From Nymphaea colorata (lineage: Eukaryota > Streptophyta > Magnoliopsida > Nymphaeales > Nymphaeaceae), in NCBI RefSeq assembly GCF_008831285.2, contig NC_045138.2, positions 2,121,143 to 2,185,142 of the forward strand: a stretch of DNA of 64,000 nucleotides. Reading direction: 5' to 3'. This document shows positions 1 to 10,950 of the stretch, piece after piece. The notes under the pieces were generated by a model. That model saw nothing but the letters and a program-made list of their open reading frames with translations, was not told where the DNA came from and ran no database searches. The position numbers were made by a program, and so were the translations under genes. Each line of letters starts with the position of its first letter. Within the stretch, counting starts at the first letter, position 1.

Positions 1-830
1 TTAGATTTGCTCATTTAGCTATGAGAGTTCCAATTGGTTTGCAATCTTGCATTCGAAATTTCTTCAAGATATAATCAATATATCGTTCTTGGCTCAAACT
101 CAGAATCCTCGAGTCTCTATCTCGAGTGATCTTTATCTCTAATATGTAGGAAGCTTCACCCATGTCCTTCATTTCGAAGTTCTCATTTAACCAAGACTTT
201 GTTTTGGATATCATATTGTTATCGTTTCCAGTCAATAGAATATCATCGACTTATAAAGATAAGATACAGTACAGACTATCACTTTTTCAGACATATACAC
301 ACTGGTCAAATTTATTTGCTATGTATCCAAGCTTTATAATTGCATTATGAAAGGCAAAATACCACTATTTTGGAGACTGCTTCAATCCGTAAAATGATTT
401 ATGTAGCTTGTATAGTTTGTCTTCATTTTCTTTGATGACATATCCCTGTGGTTGAAACATATATATGGTTTCCTTTAATTCACCATTCAAGAAGGCAGTT
501 TTCACATCCATCTAATAAACATCCAAGTCATAGAAGGTTGCGATAGCCAAAATTATTCTGATTGATGCAAACTTTGCTATTGGAGAATAAGTTTCTATGT
601 AATCAATTCCTTTCTATTGGTAAAAACCTTTTGCCACCAGCCTTGCTTTAAACTTTTCAACTGTTCCGACGCCTTTATATTTTTTCTTTAGCACCCATTT
701 GCACCCAATGGGTCTTCTATCCTTAGGAAGATCTATTAATTCCCAAACTTTATTATTTTCTATGGATTCAATTTCCTCATCAATAGTGTTCACCCAATCT
801 GATGATTCATGCTAGTTTATCGCATCGCCA
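1..830 (-). mobile_element. Ty1/copia reverse transcriptase fragment, broken
   Basis: Read on the minus strand from about 800 down to 1, the frames carry the order of a copia reverse transcriptase: an EEI-rich stretch leading to WELIDLP, then GCKWV, FKARLVAKG, AFLNGELKETIYM, KLHKSFYGLKQSP (near 373-411), VDDILLTGND (near 215-255) and FEMKDMGEASYILEIKI. The tyrosine codon before VDD is a stop, another stop follows the GLKQSP motif, and more lie upstream, so the enzyme is dead. In life this domain copies element RNA into DNA in virus-like particles. No LTR, integrase or gag is visible. The fragment runs off the left edge and abuts a foldback repeat at about 830. Family assignment is secure, exact ends are not. 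Confidence 0.9.
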
Positions 831-1440
831 TATATCAGAGAGAGGCAGAGATCTTCTGGCCATTTACTGTCCAACAAGAGAAAAACTCCACTTATCTATC
901 TAATAAAGAACTGTAATTTCTTCATCATGGAGGGAGAGGGAGGGAGAGTAGCATAGGGATCTCTTTGATGCCAATCTAATAGCTAGAGAGAGAAAATTCT
1001 TCCCCTATCTTGCTTAGACATTTATTAACCATCCAATAAGGAGGGAGGTGGTGGGCATGGGCTGAGATTTGGATAATTACATAGCAGAGCATCTCAAAAG
1101 GCGCAAAAGATCAATGGAAGCAAATGCTATCCAATGACAACAACCAGCATGCCCGCAGGAGCGATGTGGTGGGCATAGTGGCTGTTGTAATTGCATACCA
1201 TTTGTTTCTACTACCTGCACTTTCAAGTTGTTCATTTAGTTTTTCTTTGAGTTGTTTGGCTGTGAAATTAACCAAATGTCAGCCCATGCCCACCGCCTCC
1301 CTCCCTGTTGGATGGTTAATAAATGCCGAAGCATGATAGGGGAAGAATTTTCTCTCTTTAGATAGAAGATTGGCAAGGCAGAGTCTTTCCCCCTCTCTCT
1401 GTGACATAAAAAAGTTTAGCCATTAATTTTCTGAACCTAG
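830..1440. repeat. Foldback (FB) element, copy 1
   Basis: The two halves are imperfect inverted complements with the apex near 1160, where ACAACCAGCATGCCC faces GGGCATAGTGGCTGTTGT. Arm motifs (GGAAGCAAATGCTAT, AAATTCTTCCCCTATC, CCATCCAATAAGGAGGGAGG) return as reverse complements at 1190-1350. The whole block is nearly identical to 20180-20790, so the pair is a recent duplication. It has no coding potential. A transcript through it would fold into a long hairpin. Confidence 0.8.
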
Positions 1441-1524
1441 TTATATGTACAGGCTGTGCACATTTACATAGTGTACAAGTTTCTGTGTATGATAAGTACT
1501 AAAAAAAGTGGGCTACTGACCCAA

Positions 1525-1687
1525 TGCAGGTGGGCCAAAGTTACAGTTGGCATGCCCCAAGACATTTTTTTTAAATTTACATGTAAATTTTAGAAAATTC
1601 CACTTGTTCTACATACAAATTTTGAAAAATGATATTTCAAACTTTAATTTGGGCTCCTCATTAAAAATTTCTTGCTCCGCCCTTGCG
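1525..1687. mobile_element. Relic of hAT-type MITE
   Basis: The interior (TTACATGTAAATTTTAGAAAA, then TTTTGAAAAATGATATTTC) and the right end TTGCTCCGCCCTTG match the MITEs at 8357-8547 and 17735-17929. The left end is rearranged and I could not define a target duplication. Non-coding. Confidence 0.5.
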
Positions 1688-1699
1688 ATGCACCATGCA

Positions 1700-2620
1700 C
1701 GCCTTGTACATAACTCTTTATCTTAATTTCCTAGCTGGTCTTTGGGGAGGGGAAGCATAAACACACCATCCACTAGCATGGCCTGCCTCTCTCTTCCATG
1801 GAAGTTGTCAAAATATTTCGTGATTCTCTTCCACCGCTATTACAAATTTGCATTATGATAACCAACAGTTTGTAATTCATTGGTTGATTCCCAGCATGCA
1901 CATATTGGACATTGATGAGGACCATGAGGAGCAAAGAATGACAATTATATGCATTGTAAAACTTCCAATATATGAACATTAGGGAAACATTTTCAAGAGA
2001 AAGGCAGACCAAGTGGTTTTCATAGCATATCGTGCAATACAAATGCAAGAAGCAAAGGACATGACAATTGCATGCATCTTAAAATTCTCAGTATATGGAA
2101 ATTAGGGAAACATTTTCTCCAAAACGAGAAAACAAGTGGTCTTCATAGTGTATAAAGCAATCAGAAACACTACAAATTAACAAAGGAAATGGCAAGTCAA
2201 TGCATTGTAAAATGAAACTCAGGGAAACATTTTTATGAAAACGAGAAACCAAGTGGTTTTCACAGTGCATAATAAAAACAGAAACACTAGAAACATAGGA
2301 TATGACAATTGCCTGCATTGTAAAATTCTCAGCATGTGAAAATTAGGAAAACATTTTCATAAAAATATTAAGACCAACGAAGTGGTTTTCATAGTGTATT
2401 ATGCAAACACAAACACTATTTTTATTTTCTTTGATTCATGGTGAAAGTAAGAAATTGGAGGCAACCGGATGCCAACGTAGCACCACCAGAGGAAATGTCC
2501 CAACAAGAGGGACTTCCAAGGACTTAGATGTGCAGACATCTCTTTGCATAAATACACACCTTTTAAATGTCTCAAAAGTAACCAAAATCAAGTTACTTGT
2601 GTCTCTTCCTCAGTAATGTG
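1700..2620. repeat. Array block S1, copy 1, with internal tandem repeats
   Basis: Paralogous to 15200-15760, 45205-45740 and 62450-62690 (shared CACACCATCCACTAGC, AAAATTCTCAGTATATG, CCAAGTGGTTTTCAT). Here the core of about 120-150 bp is amplified into roughly four imperfect tandem copies between 1914 and 2420. Each carries AGGGAAACATTTTC and an AAGTGGTTTTCA-like motif. The other S1 copies hold a single core. Non-coding as far as I can see. Confidence 0.7.
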
Positions 2621-3057
2621 TCATTAGGCTGACTCTAATACGGTTCATGTTATTGGGTGCCTAAAATATTGGGCAACTCAAAAAATATTTTTCCAAAAAA
2701 TATACCTTATATGCAAAAAAAAAAAAATTATCTTTCATTTTTTTGTTATTATTTTGAAAAGCAAACATCAGATACATGAAACTATGGTTTGAAATTATTT
2801 GGAAACAAATAATAAATAATTCGCTGGGCAAACACAATCATCAACCAGTAACAAATTGTGGGAGATGGTTGGTTATTTGAATATTGGTTCGGTGGATAGA
2901 TTTAGTGTCATTCAATTAACTTGATAATAGCAAAAATAATATCATTATTTTTTAATAAATAAACCATATTAAAAATAAAAATCAATAATAAATATATAAA
3001 ATAAATATATAAAATAATCTCATCAAGGGCACACTTGAAAATAAGAAATTTCAAGTT
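2621..3057. other. AT-rich spacer, nothing recognised
   Basis: Mostly A/T runs with short direct repeats such as AAATATATAAAATA near 2990. No reading frame or repeat family was recognised. It separates S1 from S2, and the equivalent spacing in the other units is partly shared (45740-46040). Confidence 0.6.
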
Positions 3058-3420
3058 CTAAATAATTTTTAAGTTGGCTGAAGCTTTGTTCAATACACTC
3101 AAGTTCAAATTTTGATTCTTGTGAAGATACGTTGTTCCTGTTCAACTATAAATATTCACATTCAATTGTAAGAATCTTATTGTAGCTATACAGCACATTA
3201 ATTTAAGGATAAAGCAATTACGAAAATGGAATGAACATTACAGTTCACGTATGCAAAAGACCCACACAACATACTCGAAAGAGATTGAGTTCCAGTAATT
3301 GCTAATGCTGCAACCCCCGTCCTGCTGTTGCTTGAAATGCAAAAGGGTGATTGGGAAATTGAAAGGAAAAAGAAAACAATATTGATGAGACTATACATGA
3401 AGTCAACACAAATCAGAAGA
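3058..3420. repeat. Array block S2, copy 1
   Basis: Matches 15765-16235 and 46100-46417 in order and orientation. Shared words include GTTCCTGTTCAACTATAAA, TTACAGTTCACGTATGC and CCCCGTCCTGCTGTTGCTTGAAATG. It is non-coding and diverged by many substitutions and indels. The A/T homopolymer-rich stretch 3421-3757 that follows shows nothing recognisable. Confidence 0.7.
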
Positions 3421-3757
3421 CAATATGTTCAGATCCCACTAACGTATCGAAGATTGATAAAACACGTTTTTTTTAAAAAAATGGTAAATTAAATTACCAT
3501 TTAAAACTAAAAAACACATTTTTTTTGAAAATTTTCATTCTTTCAGTGCCAAATAGATGTTTATTTATTTTTTTTTTATTTTTATTTGTTGCAAATTTAT
3601 TTATCTTTTGATGTTTGTGTTATCAATTTCTCACTTATTTTATTTTTCCCTCATTTTTAGTTTTTTTAATTTATAAAAATTTGCCATATTTTTTTTTTCA
3701 AGCTCACCATATTATACCTGAGAAAAACGTCACCGTTTAAAATTCCAAAACATTAAT

Positions 3758-3879
3758 GGTGGCTATAATTGATATATACAATCTGCTCATTCTCCTGATC
3801 TTCAACACTCAGTCTCTGCAAAGGTTACCTTCAAAAGTATACGCAAGATAACAAAACAATCCTGAATACCAAAAAAATG

Positions 3880-3919
<40 letters not shown>

Positions 3920-4500
3920 TCCATCATTTTAACAGTGAATGATTAGAAAATGCAAAGAAGAATGCACATTTACAAAAAAAAAAAAAAACCAAGGAATACA
4001 ACTGTCAGTTAAACTTATATCTAGGTTTCTTCTTGTTAAAGAATGTCAACTTCATTTGATGCAAATCCTAGCTCCGTGGGACAAAGTGCACAAGTGGTTC
4101 TGCCAAAACAAAAAGCGTTCTGGGTGCCCGAATCAGCTACTAATGACTTCAAATAACAAAACAAGCATTCATTTGGCAGCGCCTCAGAGCATTTCAGTTT
4201 TATTGCTTTCCTCAAGCACTGCAATGTTTTATGCAGAAGATAGGTTGCGTAGATAGATGGCTAGGGAGGTAAAGAATTGGACATTGGCTAGTCTTTATTC
4301 ATACAGGTAATGGCACACCACCGATAAGTTTTGCAATAGCCAACTGGCAGTTTTGTGTGACAGTCCTACACAAGTTGTTCAGGCAGTTGAGGAACGTAGA
4401 CACAGAAATTCAAAATTTCTAATGTGCCTATGAAATGGTAAATGTGGCTTCATTTGACAAGGTGTTATGCATGGCTGTTCATTCAATATTTTTGTTTTCG
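3758..4500. repeat. Array block S3, copy 1
   Basis: The first 280 bases match 16240-16545 (CTTGATCTTCAACACT-like start, GA microsatellite, TTAAACTTATATCTAGG). The rest, 4040-4500, has no second copy here. It contains a short open frame on each strand (for example 4036-4224 minus, cysteine-rich) that I do not recognise and do not call as a gene. It may be a 3' untranslated region or captured sequence. Confidence 0.6.
3886..3917. repeat. (GA)n microsatellite
   Basis: Uninterrupted GA dinucleotide run. A GA/GGA run occupies the equivalent place in the paralogous block at 16361-16405. Confidence 0.95.
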
Positions 4501-4511
4501 AGATATGTTTG

Positions 4512-6605
4512 TGTTCGCATCCGCAATTTTTTTTTTTGGTTTGATTTTTGGAATGATCTAGAAAAATAAGTCTTGTTTTGAAAATCAAGAGAAAGAGACT
4601 CGCCCGTAGGTACGAGGATCAACCGTTCTCGGCACCTTTATCAGAGGTAATCAATCCAAGGGCTATGTTTCTTATTGATGCATTTCATTTTGACGTAAAC
4701 ATCTTTATTATTCTATATGTGGTGTAGTGTTTGAGAAAAATGTTGAAAGTTTGATGTTTCCAACTTTTGAAAAGATCTTTGAAGAATTATTTGAGAATGT
4801 GAAACATTTTGGAGAAAACTAGAATTGGAAAATATCATTTGGAAAGCATAGGAAATCATTTTCAAGTCATTTTAGTGTTCTCTTAAGACTATAAGTAGGT
4901 TTGAGGTTTTGCTCTAATTCAGTTACTACCTAGTTAGCGCTCCATCTCATCTTCCTTAAGTTCTTTTAGAGAGGTACTTGTGATCATAAGTGATATTAAG
5001 TGATTGTGGATGCATGAATGCATTGAACCTACATGATACATTTTTGCCACAACGTTCATCTAAAGGCATTCCAACCATCACATATATCTAAGACTTTTGT
5101 AATAAATATTTTTGATGAAAGAGAAAAGTTTTTAAAATATAATGGGGTTGTAGAACCACAAACGTGATTCCAATATTTGAACACTACTTTGAGTTTTGGT
5201 CTTGGTTAATTCAGTAGATAAAAAGATCATGAGAGGAAATTGTTAAAAGAATGGAAATGATGAAAGATTTGATCGCTAGAGAGATATTGAAAATCATAAA
5301 ATCAAAGATTTAAAAGCCAGAGAAATTTTAAAATGAAATACACGTATATATATTCACATATACATATATGAGAGTTTGTTAGAGCATGTTAAATCATAAA
5401 AAGAGAAAAACAAAGAAAGATATTCATGTGCACATATACATATATAACATGTATATACGTATATGTTTTCATGAGAGTTAAAATAAAAAAAATGAATTGA
5501 AAATATATCCGACTTTAATTTTTGATGTAGGCCGGAGGGGAACTTAGGTTAATGCAATAACCCAAGTTAAGACTCCAAGGCCACATTAGAAAGGGTATTT
5601 GGTTTTGAAAATCTTTTGAAAAGCATGATCATAAATATTTTTGTGTATGAATAAAAACCACAACTATTACAAGAAAATTGATTTCTCCCACCATTGAGTA
5701 TGGCAAAAAATGAAAAAAATACATGAAATGGAAAATGATGAAGCACTCACTGGGGTTCCTAATCGGGTAATTAAGAGATAAACTAAGCGTGAAAATGACA
5801 TGAAGTTGCACTTTAACATATACAAATTCGTGGAGGGATTTCCCGGGTTGAACAAGTTCCAACCTCAAAATCAACACAAGAATGAAGAAATCTCAAACTC
5901 AAACACTCATTTTCACCATGCATTTGCTCATTAATTAAGGAAAAATTAGAATATCATGTATGAACATCATCTCAAACCTGAATGATGAATAAAAACAATA
6001 TAGCAAGCATATTTTTGAAGATAAAATGAAGAAATGGAATTTATTCTGCCTTGCTCCTACTCCCAGTGCACTCAAGAGTAGCTCTTGATTCCGGATAAGA
6101 AATTATTTGAGCTTGCTTGCATGGCTATAGGGAGGTGACAAGAGGAAAATATGAAATAGATGAAAATGAGAGGAAGATTACATACTTCAAATATGAATGA
6201 CATTAGAAATGAGATCTCTCTTTTGAATGATCTTGGAGTCACCAAAGATGAAGCTCGAAGATGATGAACCACCAAGAAATCTCTTTGTACCCCTTTGAAG
6301 AGTTTGAACTTGAAGAATGTTTGCTCTCAATGTTGGAAAAGAAGAAAAAAATAGAAAGAGAGAGCTAAGGAAAATAAAAACTTTGAAGTGAGGAAGCATG
6401 AGAGGTTCCTCCATGGTTGGAGGATGCCCAAGAGAGAAGATTGTGAGGGTATTTATAGAGAGTTTTGGAACCAAAACACAAAATTTGATTTTTTTTTTTA
6501 ATTTCACAACATTTTCATTCGAATTTCAAATAATTTTGAATTATTTTCAAATTTCTTTTTTAAAAAATACGTTTTGACTAAATAGGTTGGCCATTAGCAC
6601 TGCAA
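4512..6605 (-). mobile_element. Ty3/gypsy LTR, minus orientation, 5'-truncated
   Basis: The RC reads as the LTR family seen at 26326-29134. It ends in ...GATGCGAACA at 4512 and has the conserved U5 segment (ATAGCCCTTGGATTGATTAC, then TCGTACC.ACGGGCGAG) at 4550-4680. A TATA box (TATTTATA on plus) lies at 6450-6457. Homology stops near 6605, just inside the segment that follows TTTTGACTAAA, so several hundred bases of U3 are missing. One copy of the intra-LTR repeat is present near 6070. It joins directly to an oppositely oriented LTR tail. Confidence 0.85.
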
Positions 6606-6844
6606 AATGAAATGTTTAAGACACTACATACACCACATCTAGAAAGATAAAAATGTTTAAGCCAAAATGAAATACATTAATAATAAACATAGCCCTTGGA
6701 TTGATTACCCCCAGTAAAGGCACCGAGAACGGTCGATCCTCATTCCGACGGACGAGTCCCATTCTCTCTCATTTTCAAAACAAAACTCATTTTTATAAAG
6801 CACTCCAAAAATCAAACAAAAAAAAAAAATTGGGGATGAGAACA
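6606..6844 (+). mobile_element. Ty3/gypsy LTR 3' tail, plus orientation
   Basis: Holds only the last 240 bases of the LTR (ACATAGCCCTTGGATTGAT at about 6687, TCATTTTCAAAACAAAACTC, terminal GGGGATGAGAACA). With the preceding minus LTR it forms a unit with two outward U5 ends. That unit is flanked by the same pentamer, GTTTG, at 4507-4511 and 6845-6849. Confidence 0.8.
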
Positions 6845-6935
6845 GTTTGCTAGGGTGGGAAGAGTCTATAAAGGACTGACAAGAGTAGTTTTTCATCTTA
6901 CCATTTGACTAAGAGCCAAAGCCTGTAACTTTCCC

Positions 6936-7110
6936 CCCCTCTAAGGGTGGGCAACGAGCTTGGTACCCATTGAGTTGTTGGGTACACAACCCGTGAGGGC
7001 TGGCTATTTGACATTCAAGCCAGCCCGATAAAAAAAAAAAAAACATGCCAAGCCGGACTAGCCCGAGCTAGGTATTGGGGGCCTAACCTGTCCTAATAAA
7101 TGCATTTAAA
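6936..7110. mobile_element. Possible hAT-like fragment
   Basis: Begins CTAAGGGTGGGCAACGAG, the style of terminus common to small plant hAT elements, and continues with GCCAGCCCGAT and a poly(A) tract. A similar right half ending CCACCCACCCTCTA lies at 39870-40063. No complete inverted-repeat pair or target duplication was found. The CT-rich stretch to 7165 shows nothing else. Confidence 0.4.
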
Positions 7111-7169
7111 AATAATCTCTCTTATTTTCTCTCTCTCCCTCTATGTCTCTTTTGTCTCTCTCTCTGCCA

Positions 7170-7372
7170 AATGCTAGGCCAATGAGAAGAAGTTGGGGTA
7201 GATACTAGATAGGCAATCCTGCCTCCTCCTCCTTGGTGAACTTGTATGTGCGGGTGAAGCGGCTGCAGAATGTGGCATGCTCACCCGAGATCTGTATGGC
7301 ATGCAACATCCCATCCCCATCGAACAGATGGCAGGCAGCTTTGGGAATGGACTGCGGGTTGGACCCATTGGA
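7170..7372 (-). pseudogene. Carotenoid cleavage dioxygenase fragment
   Basis: The minus-strand frame from 7372 to 7205 reads SNPQS..., then CHLFDGDGMLHAIQIS (about 7335-7285) and FCSRFTRTYKFTKEEEAGLPI. A stop follows, and a shifted frame continues YPNFFS. The core HLFDGDGM, a following cysteine-arginine pair and a KTYK-like motif are the N-terminal hallmark of plant carotenoid oxygenases, closest in wording to CCD4/NCED proteins. These are plastid iron enzymes that cut carotenoid double bonds. Only about 65 of the usual 550-600 residues are present, with one frameshift and no histidine iron ligands, so it is not functional. It is more GC-rich than its surroundings and joins the T repeat near 7366. 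It looks like a captured exon piece; other family members are possible. Confidence 0.75.
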
Positions 7373-8100
7373 AATCAATGTTATTTGAACCTGCCTGAAT
7401 TGAGCCGAGTCTGGCAATTTTATTTGATTCAGTGGCTGATTCTCACTTATCATGTTCTGATTAATTTAATACTTTTTTCAATTTTATTAGTTCCTTTATT
7501 TTATTTTTTACAAAAAAATTTGAATCACTTAAATCTTTGACAATTTTAATTAATTTTTGAAAAATGAGAAATTTGCGATTTTGTTACACATAAGCAGCGG
7601 TAGACAGTGGCACCCGATTCATGATTTGATCCGGTTCAGACTTACCATTATAATAGGTCCAATCAGATAACAGGATCGACCAATATATAGGATCCAATAC
7701 CATATATACAAAAACAATAACCATTTGTGCAAATATTCAAGGCACGATGCTGATTGGATCAACATGGAAATATCTCGCTGGCCGGTACTGGAATAGATTC
7801 TGGACTGGTGCTCCGACCCATTCATAGCAACCTTTATTTTGAAATGAATGAAAATTTAAGAAACATATAGGATTGGAAATCAGGATATGTGTGAACTTAA
7901 TTAAACATCTTTTATTTCCTAAAAAACATAGCTTATACATGGAAGTAAATAGAGAAAATAATTTCTCCAAATAAGATAAATAGCAGCAGTGAGGTATTGG
8001 AAACCACAGTGAATTAGAAAGATCTGCTGAGAAAGAAATGAAGAAGAAGACGATGGCGATGAAGGTAGCCAGCCTTTAAGTGTAGGCATAATTTTTTCTC
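7366..8100. repeat. Array block T, copy 1
   Basis: Starts TTGGAAATCAATGTTATTTG and contains the marker GATTCATGATTTGATCC near 7617, CCAATCAGATAAC, TATAGGATCCAATACC and ACATAGCTTATACATGGAAG. These words recur in order at 18697-19330, 30620-31000, 40700-41480, 47830-48500 and 60988-61460. The block is non-coding. Short minus frames differ between copies and have no common protein. Confidence 0.8.
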
Positions 8101-8227
8101 CATCATCTTTCATTCCATTGCTACAAGGTGGGAATCTGACCACCTCTTTTTCGAAACACAATATGTGGGTAGGTAGGCAGGCAGGCATACGTACCAAGCA
8201 AATCGCTTCGTACACCATCTTCCATTG

Positions 8228-8229
<2 letters not shown>

Positions 8230-8275
<46 letters not shown>
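8230..8275. repeat. (TA)n microsatellite
   Basis: Uninterrupted TA run inside block M. The paralogous place holds ATAC/AC/AT at 13455-13508, GT then AT at 22216-22257, and a 1.4-kb palindrome at 41651-43020. Confidence 0.95.
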
Positions 8276-8278
<3 letters not shown>

Positions 8279-8356
8279 GAGATTACATCTCTCAAAGGAT
8301 AAAAACATTTTGATGATGCAAATGGTGGAAAATTTCTCCATTCCATTCATTTCAAT

Positions 8357-8547
8357 CAGGGGGGCGGAGCCAAGGGGTGGCCCACATGGTCCCTCGCCCC
8401 ACCTCAAAAAAAAAAAAATTACATGCAAAATTTAGAAAATTTTGCTTGTCTTATATAGAGATTTTGAAAAATGGTATTTCGGCCAGTGTCAAAATTTAGA
8501 AACTTTTGTTCCGCCCCTCGCGTGAAAAATTTCTGGCTCTGCCGTTG
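8357..8547. mobile_element. hAT-type MITE with 8-bp target duplication
   Basis: The 191-bp element begins CAGGGGGGCGGAGCCA and ends TGGCTCTGCCGTTG, imperfect terminal inverted repeats. ATTTCAAT is repeated on both sides (8349-8356 and 8548-8555). The paralogous M block at 22315-22335 has the uninterrupted site with a single ATTTCAAT, which confirms insertion. Being non-coding, it must have been moved by a transposase in trans. An 8-bp duplication and these ends fit the hAT superfamily. Confidence 0.85.
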
Positions 8548-8599
8548 ATTTCAATGTACTTAAACAAAAAAGTTTACTCTTGTTCAGACATTTCCTCCA

Positions 8600-9180
8600 G
8601 TAATATGTGGGCAATCAGTGGCCATGTTTCTACTTTCATACTGTAAGAACAATGCCTTTAGTGCTTGTGTTGCATGATCTACTAGTAAAACCACTTGGTA
8701 TGTCTTTTTTTTATGAAAATTTGTCTTTAATGATGTGGTGCTGCAAGAAAGGGAGGAAGGATACTGATATGTTCAAATTAAAAGAATGAAAATAATATGA
8801 CCTCAAGACAGCAAAAGTGGCTGGGGCAAAAGGGCAGACAGCCTTCACCAGGGCGAAGGAAATACCCTCTTGCTCACCCAATGGGTGCCTTTTACTAAAA
8901 ACCCTAATAGTCTTTACCAATATTAACAAGAAGGCAATTGGCAGAAGCAAAAAGGTAGAAGGTGATGGAGGCAGTCGGAGTGAGCTGCCGGAAAAAGGTG
9001 GGAGGACTTCATCACTTGTTTCATGAGGTGGTGCCACCGTCAAAATGCCTGACGGTGTTCTCACTAGTCTGGAGCCGTGCAGCCCATGCTGACTAGCGTA
9101 TATGTGCAGAAAGGTTAAGCTCTTCTGGGTATTTACTGTCCAGCGGTAAAAAACACTCCACTTATACATCTACTGGGTAG
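8600..9180. repeat. Array block V, copy 1
   Basis: Includes TTAGTGCTTGTGTTGCATGAT, CTCACCCAATGGGTGCC, TTTCATGAGGTGG, CTGACGGTGTTCTCA and GCAGCCCATGCTGACTAG. Copies occur near 13690-13880, 14570-14880, 19330-20170, 22480-22920, 43130-43620 and 44370-44760. A 152-codon minus frame (8711-9169) is not conserved in the other copies, so I do not call a gene. Confidence 0.75.
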
Positions 9181-9834
9181 TAGGAAACTACCATAATTTG
9201 TTCTCTCATAGGGGGAGAGGGAGGAGGAGAGACAGAGCCATAGCTCTTTATCTTGTCAAATATATAGCAAATTCTTCACTTATCATCCCTCTCCAGCACT
9301 CCTCTCCTTGCCCTTCCACGATTTAAAGTAAATCGAACGAGTATTTTCTCAAGCTCATTATGTAATCATCCGCATCAACTGTTGTTAACAAATCCATGTT
9401 TTCCCCTTTGGGGAAAATTTCAAATTGTTTCGTGAAATAAATACATCCATGTAAATGTTTTCAACTTTAAATTTAACATTTCAATAGTAATTAAAAAATG
9501 AAAAAAATAGAAAGGTTAGTGAACATTGCATCGAAGTATTGCATGCCTTGGTGAGCCTGTACGGCCATTCGAGGATGCTCCGTCAGATCACGGCACCATT
9601 CAATATCATAAAAGGAAAAAGAAGATTTCCCTACGGACGAGTCTATGTATTTATGGACAATCAGGATTCAGATACATCGCTTTGTAAAAACTTGTGACAA
9701 CCACCATTACCAACATCACAACACTGAACATCAAGGGAGAGAGAGATCGAGGATAAAGACTACAAATGGCAGAACTCTCATCAGACAACGGTACACTAAA
9801 TGATCTCAGACGCCACCGGGAATTCCATTAATCA

Positions 9835-10950
9835 ACGGATTAACTCATGATATAGTTCCTTTGTCCAATTTAGAAAAGTTTATAGAAAGCAAGTTATATG
9901 AGATGGAGGCCGATAAGTTGATTGTTGACATGGGGTGGACGATCAGTCCGAGTTACCGAGACAAATAGGTCAGGGTTCGGGAGTGGCATTTATGGTAATT
10001 GAGGGGATGAGGAGGGTCTGCTTAAGGAGGGAAGGGTTTGCTCTCAAAAAATGGGAGGGTGAAGCGGTCGTTGAACACACGTAAACCCCAGGTTAAGGTA
10101 ATTCGTCGACCATGGTTAAGTAATTGGTTAAGTAATGAGAGAATGAGAGACGACGTGTCTGATTTTGCTTAAAATCTAAAACCAGGTGAGCACCCCAAAA
10201 AACCCTAAGAAACCATAAGCAATCCACTCACAGCAGACTTGTGCCAAAACACACAGAAATCGCAACAAGGAAAAGATCCAGGCAGCGAGAGACAATTCGC
10301 AATCATTCACATGGAACGAAGAAAAAAACAACCTCTTGCAAAACCAATCCCACAGTCCAAACCCTTCGACATTGCCAAAACAAAAACGCAGTAATCAGCA
10401 GCCAAGAATTACGAACAAAGAAACGAAGCAGCGAACAGAGGAACAAAAACTAAAGCGAGGAGCTAAAAAGAACACGCAGAAACAACCAGAGATTAGCACA
10501 ATCCCCCGAGGAAGAGACAAGGGGAATGGAAGGGAAGTAAGGATAACCGCAGGTGGAGATCTCAGTGGCATTGCAGTAATTACTCATCTCCGCTGCAAAT
10601 CCGGGAAAGGAGCGAGGAGAAGCCCTAGATTTCTCCCGTCGCAGGCACCGGAGGAAGCGGTCGGCGAATCGAGGGGGAGAAAGCGAGAGGAGGAAGAGGA
10701 CGAGTAATCATTAGAGAGAGAGAGAGGGAGAGCGAGGGAGTGTGCGTGTATGTTCTTCGAATTTAAGGAAAGAGGAGTCCGCTCGACCAATGGGGACTCG
10801 ACGTCGCTCGCTCGACTGTACGGACTTCCACACGAGCGACCGACGCTGGCCTCGCTCTCCCCTTCTACTGCCCTGCTCCTTCCTGGCTTCCTTGAATAAA
10901 TTAATAATTAATTAAGTAATTAAAAATTGGTAAGAACGGGGAAACAGTAC
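9835..10950 (-). pseudogene. Gene-start-like segment, left arm of palindrome H1
   Basis: Mirror image of 10979-12220. On the minus strand it reads outward from the apex: a CT-rich leader, a start codon near 10586 beginning MSNYC, then T-rich sequence resembling a first intron, and further out (about 10080-9880) an exon-like segment with METADL-like coding texture interrupted by indels. A separate minus frame at 10584-10790 lies in the leader. Relative to the right arm it carries small indels and substitutions. I do not recognise the parent gene. Because both arms carry the same start in divergent orientation, the parent was probably captured before, or during, arm duplication. Confidence 0.5.

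Larger units (their letters stand above)
8100..8600. repeat. Array block M, copy 1, around an AT microsatellite
   Basis: Runs from GCTACAAGGTGGGAATCTGACC through a (TA)n tract at 8230-8275 to ACATCTCTCAAAGGATAAAA and TTGTTCAGACATTTCCTCC. Paralogs are 13310-13690, 22080-22480 and 41480-43130, with 48500-48639 truncated. It hosts the MITE below. Confidence 0.8.

Noticed and set aside
4036-4256. Overlapping frames on both strands in the unmatched part of S3
   Set aside because: Neither product has a recognisable motif and there is no second copy for comparison, so neither is called as a gene.
8711-9169. 152-codon open frame on the minus strand in block V
   Set aside because: Paralogous V blocks at 14570-14860, 22480-22850 and 44370-44760 carry stops and frameshifts in the same frame, and no domain is recognisable, so it is chance.
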